DNA from: Parapristionchus giblindavisi
Lineage: Eukaryota; Nematoda; Chromadorea; Rhabditida; Diplogasteridae
Length of the DNA stretch: 64,000 nt
Reading direction: 5' to 3'
NCBI GenBank assembly: GCA_943737045.1
Contig: CALSFV010000208.1
Span: forward strand, 1,116,001 to 1,180,000
Shown here: piece after piece, positions 62,601-64,000 of the stretch
Layout: every line of letters starts with the position of its first letter
Numbering within the stretch: the first letter of the stretch is position 1
Position numbers and translations under genes: made by a program
The notes under the pieces: model-generated
What the model saw: only the letters and a program-made list of their open reading frames with translations
Databases searched by the model: none
What the model was told of the DNA's origin: nothing

Positions 62601-63915
62601 TCTTCGTCGATCTTGACTCCTCTCATATTCCCACAACCTCCATTCCACTGATTCCTTCTGCACCCACGTGTTCGTACTGAAATTATTGTTAATATCGAAA
62701 TATTTAAATATTTAAATTTGTAAAAAAAAACAATGATATTACAGAGTTAAGTCGTACCAGATATCGTTGAGCTTAGCGAATCGCTTAAATGGATGTACAG
62801 GGAGATGTAGATCATCTTCCGTGGAGAACTCGGGATCAGATTTAATCCTCTTCACGCTGATGGGGGAGTTATCATATGCCTGCCTCGGCTTCACATCAAA
62901 TTCTGGCCTGTAATTTAATTTAGCTTAAGTTTGTTCTGTACTAATTGATGGAGCAACTATTGATTTGTAAATTATATTGATCGAAGATGATATATTTTTC
63001 TTAAATGATTCTCTGAATTAGGGGATATCACTTACTTATATACAAGAGGTTGTCTCGCTTCCTTCCATTCCTTTGGAAAAGGCACAGCCAGCATGAGCCC
63101 TCCTTTGAGATCTTCTTCAGCAAAGAAATGATCAGTGTACGCGATAGGACTGCAACAAATATAAGAGTACGTGAATTCAATAATTATAAATCTCATGACA
63201 CAATAATTATTCATTTTACATTTTATTTGTTTGTTTTCATAACGATAAAACAGCAGGATCTCGTTACTACGATATTTCTTCAATCACAATATGTAAGTCA
63301 TGGAATTCGTCAACATACTAGTCTAGAGACTTCTTATCCGGCCATCTAGTCTTGTCTGTTCCCCATTCATCCATTGTTTGTGGTCGTGTTGAGGTGATCA
63401 GAGGCGACAGATCATTGTTGCAATCGGCTCCATCCTGAATGGGACAGCAATATATTGTTGAATACTTCGTAATAGTGATAAAAGTCGCTAACGTTCAACA
63501 ATGTGCAGTCGGGAAATCGATTGAAGTGCACAATGGCTGCTCTTTGAGAGAACTTGTAATGGACGGTCATCTTGTTGATGTCACTCGGACACCACAACAG
63601 ACTGTTGGGAACACCCAATCCGAGCGCCTACAATTACGGATATTTGTGATGGCCCAAGAAAAGAGGTGCTACATTGGCACATGAAATGGAACCCTTAATT
63701 TGTGAACTCATTGTATCCTTTGCAAAGTAGCGTAATGCCCAGTAAACTCGTCAACATACATCATGGGGCACATCCAATACTTGCACTGGCGTCTTTAGAC
63801 ATCTTCGGTCGTAGACAACGACTTGATGATGATCAAGAGCAGCGAATAGTGTAGGCACTCCTGGATGAACTTGAGGAAAGTGAAGGGGCGTGGCCAGAGA
63901 AGCAGACTTGAGAAT
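43579..63915 (-). CDS. Giant MIOS-like GATOR2 subunit, 5'-partial
   Basis: Sixty-eight exons joined on canonical GT-AG sites keep one frame throughout, giving 9,006 nt (3,001 residues and stop); the 5' end is outside the window. Ends of the protein resemble MIOS/Mio: WD40 sequence (residues 1-97), then, from about residue 2390, an alpha-solenoid and a Cys/His module with CRKPLPRCAIC, RCHHGGHPDHLDIWF and CPVRLCDC. In animals MIOS acts in GATOR2 at the lysosome, opposing GATOR1 to allow mTORC1 activation by amino acids. Known MIOS proteins are near 870 residues, so about 2,200 central residues are extra. They are rich in Glu, Arg, Lys, Ser and Pro and I recognise no domain there. The weakest junction is 57919/57535, where two genes are possible. 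Introns carry two foldback elements and a tRNA-derived repeat. Confidence 0.7.
48000..48072 (-). repeat. tRNA-Thr-derived repeat (SINE head or tRNA pseudogene)
   Basis: Read on the minus strand this shows an A box (TGGCTCAGTGG), a TGT anticodon loop (CTTGTAA) and a B box (GGTTCGATTCC). The T arm pairs, but the acceptor and D stems do not, so it is not a working tRNA. It sits inside the intron 47723-48184 of the MIOS-like gene. Sequence continuing to about 47810 could be the body of a SINE. Confidence 0.7.
50248..51057. mobile_element. TA-flanked inverted-repeat element, ~810 bp
   Basis: The ends CAGTACAGCAGATTCCCCCA and its mirror are bounded by TA on each side. Arms of about 300 bp (through GGTGACCCCGGGTGACTCCT, ACGATTAGGGCTGCTATGCA and CGTTTTT) pair closely; the centre near 50590-50690 is unique. 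It has no transposase and is a non-autonomous Tc1/mariner-type element. It fills nearly all of an intron of the MIOS-like gene. Confidence 0.9.
53004..53049 (-). other. 46-nt intron of the MIOS-like gene
   Basis: Minus strand GTTGGT to ATATTTAG. Without it the frame hits a stop (FVWLNGDI then TAG); with it, YYK joins SIADEY in frame. The intron at 43672-43718 is 47 nt, so such short introns are normal for this genome. Confidence 0.75.
58349..58940. mobile_element. TA-flanked foldback element, 592 bp
   Basis: The ends CCGTCAAAACGAAAAAAAGT and its mirror are flanked by TA (58347-58348 and 58941-58942). Arms extend through TTTTGACAAAAGTTCACAAG. Non-coding. It lies in the 0.8-kb intron 58180-58983 of the MIOS-like gene. 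Half-copies of the arm occur near 33207-33290 and 42340-42405. Confidence 0.88.
60150..60168. repeat. Run of 19 G in an intron
   Basis: A homopolymer G run within the intron 60096-60262 of the MIOS-like gene. Length may be unreliable in the assembly. A run of 14 G occurs at 17191-17204. Confidence 0.9.
63036..63915 (-). other. WD40-like part of the MIOS-like gene (exons 1-4 in window)
   Basis: Exons 63760-63915, 63493-63627, 63319-63434, 63036-63149. HPGVPTLFAALDHHQVVVYD followed by RRCLKTPVQVLDVPHD has the pattern of a WD40 blade and resembles the MIOS blade ending in VAIWDLRKFEKPVLTL; NSLLWCPSD matches the start of the next blade (VAWCPT). After exon 2 the propeller resemblance fades. The earlier blades and the start codon must lie beyond 64000. 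Confidence 0.65.
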
Positions 63916-64000
63916 CTGTAAAGACATTTATACTTCTCTTACTGTAATTGATTACACATATAAAAATCCCTGCTTTTCACTCTACACGCTCTCGATGACT

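Larger units (their letters stand above)
57919..62907 (-). other. First half of the extra central region (17 exons)
   Basis: Exons 62758-62907, 62512-62676, 62050-62169, 61730-61868, 61536-61638, 61278-61362, 61060-61138, 60811-60918, 60640-60729, 60496-60579, 60263-60373, 60010-60095, 59875-59963, 59572-59777, 59158-59341, 58984-59075, 57919-58179. Charged coiled-coil-like stretches (WRLWEYERSQDRRRARSEER) and acidic Ser/Asp tracts alternate with possibly folded bits such as CNFSHTHHMIVLGRSLNDVP and VKLMKRAGFGEFKGHDIPGG. No family recognised. Confidence 0.65.

Overview
The window is animal genomic DNA: multi-exon genes with short GT-AG introns, non-LTR retrotransposons, TA-flanked inverted-repeat elements and much simple sequence. 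I cannot place the species. Very small exons (often 50-150 nt), many introns under 100 nt and many palindromic elements suggest a compact invertebrate genome. A nematode is possible, but most acceptors are bare TTACAG, TTATAG, TTGCAG or TTTCAG without a pyrimidine tract or the long TTTTCAG consensus. All genes that can be supported lie on the minus strand.

Layout. 1-19.7 kb is mostly purine-rich, low-complexity DNA on the plus strand. It holds two phase-compatible orphan exons (12.51-12.63 kb and 9.85-9.92 kb). 19.7-26.1 kb is a complete 15-exon gene for a 621-residue type I membrane protein with Ig-like domains, plus an optional second C-terminal exon. 26.2-33.7 kb has no recognisable gene but carries two foldback elements. 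33.7-36.5 kb is a duplicate of the 3' end of the large gene described next, interrupted by a non-LTR retrotransposon with a clear target-site duplication. 36.6-38.0 kb holds a short unrecognised gene or gene fragment. 38.2-39.2 kb is a second reverse-transcriptase fragment on the plus strand. 39.68-40.20 kb is a four-exon gene for a very divergent histone H3-like histone fold.

43.58-63.9 kb is one giant gene model. I traced 68 exons whose reading phases agree throughout, giving 3,001 residues, with the 5' end outside the window. Its two ends look like MIOS/Mio, a subunit of the GATOR2 complex of mTORC1 nutrient signalling: WD40 sequence at the start, an alpha-solenoid and a Cys/His zinc-binding module at the end. 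Between them lie about 2,200 residues of charged, largely unrecognisable sequence. One junction (57.54-57.92 kb) is weak enough that two genes are possible.

Most interesting: the giant MIOS-like protein, the intron-split H3-like gene that begins at the first helix of the histone fold, and the paired duplication that preserves the empty site of a retrotransposon and of a perfect 58-bp palindrome.
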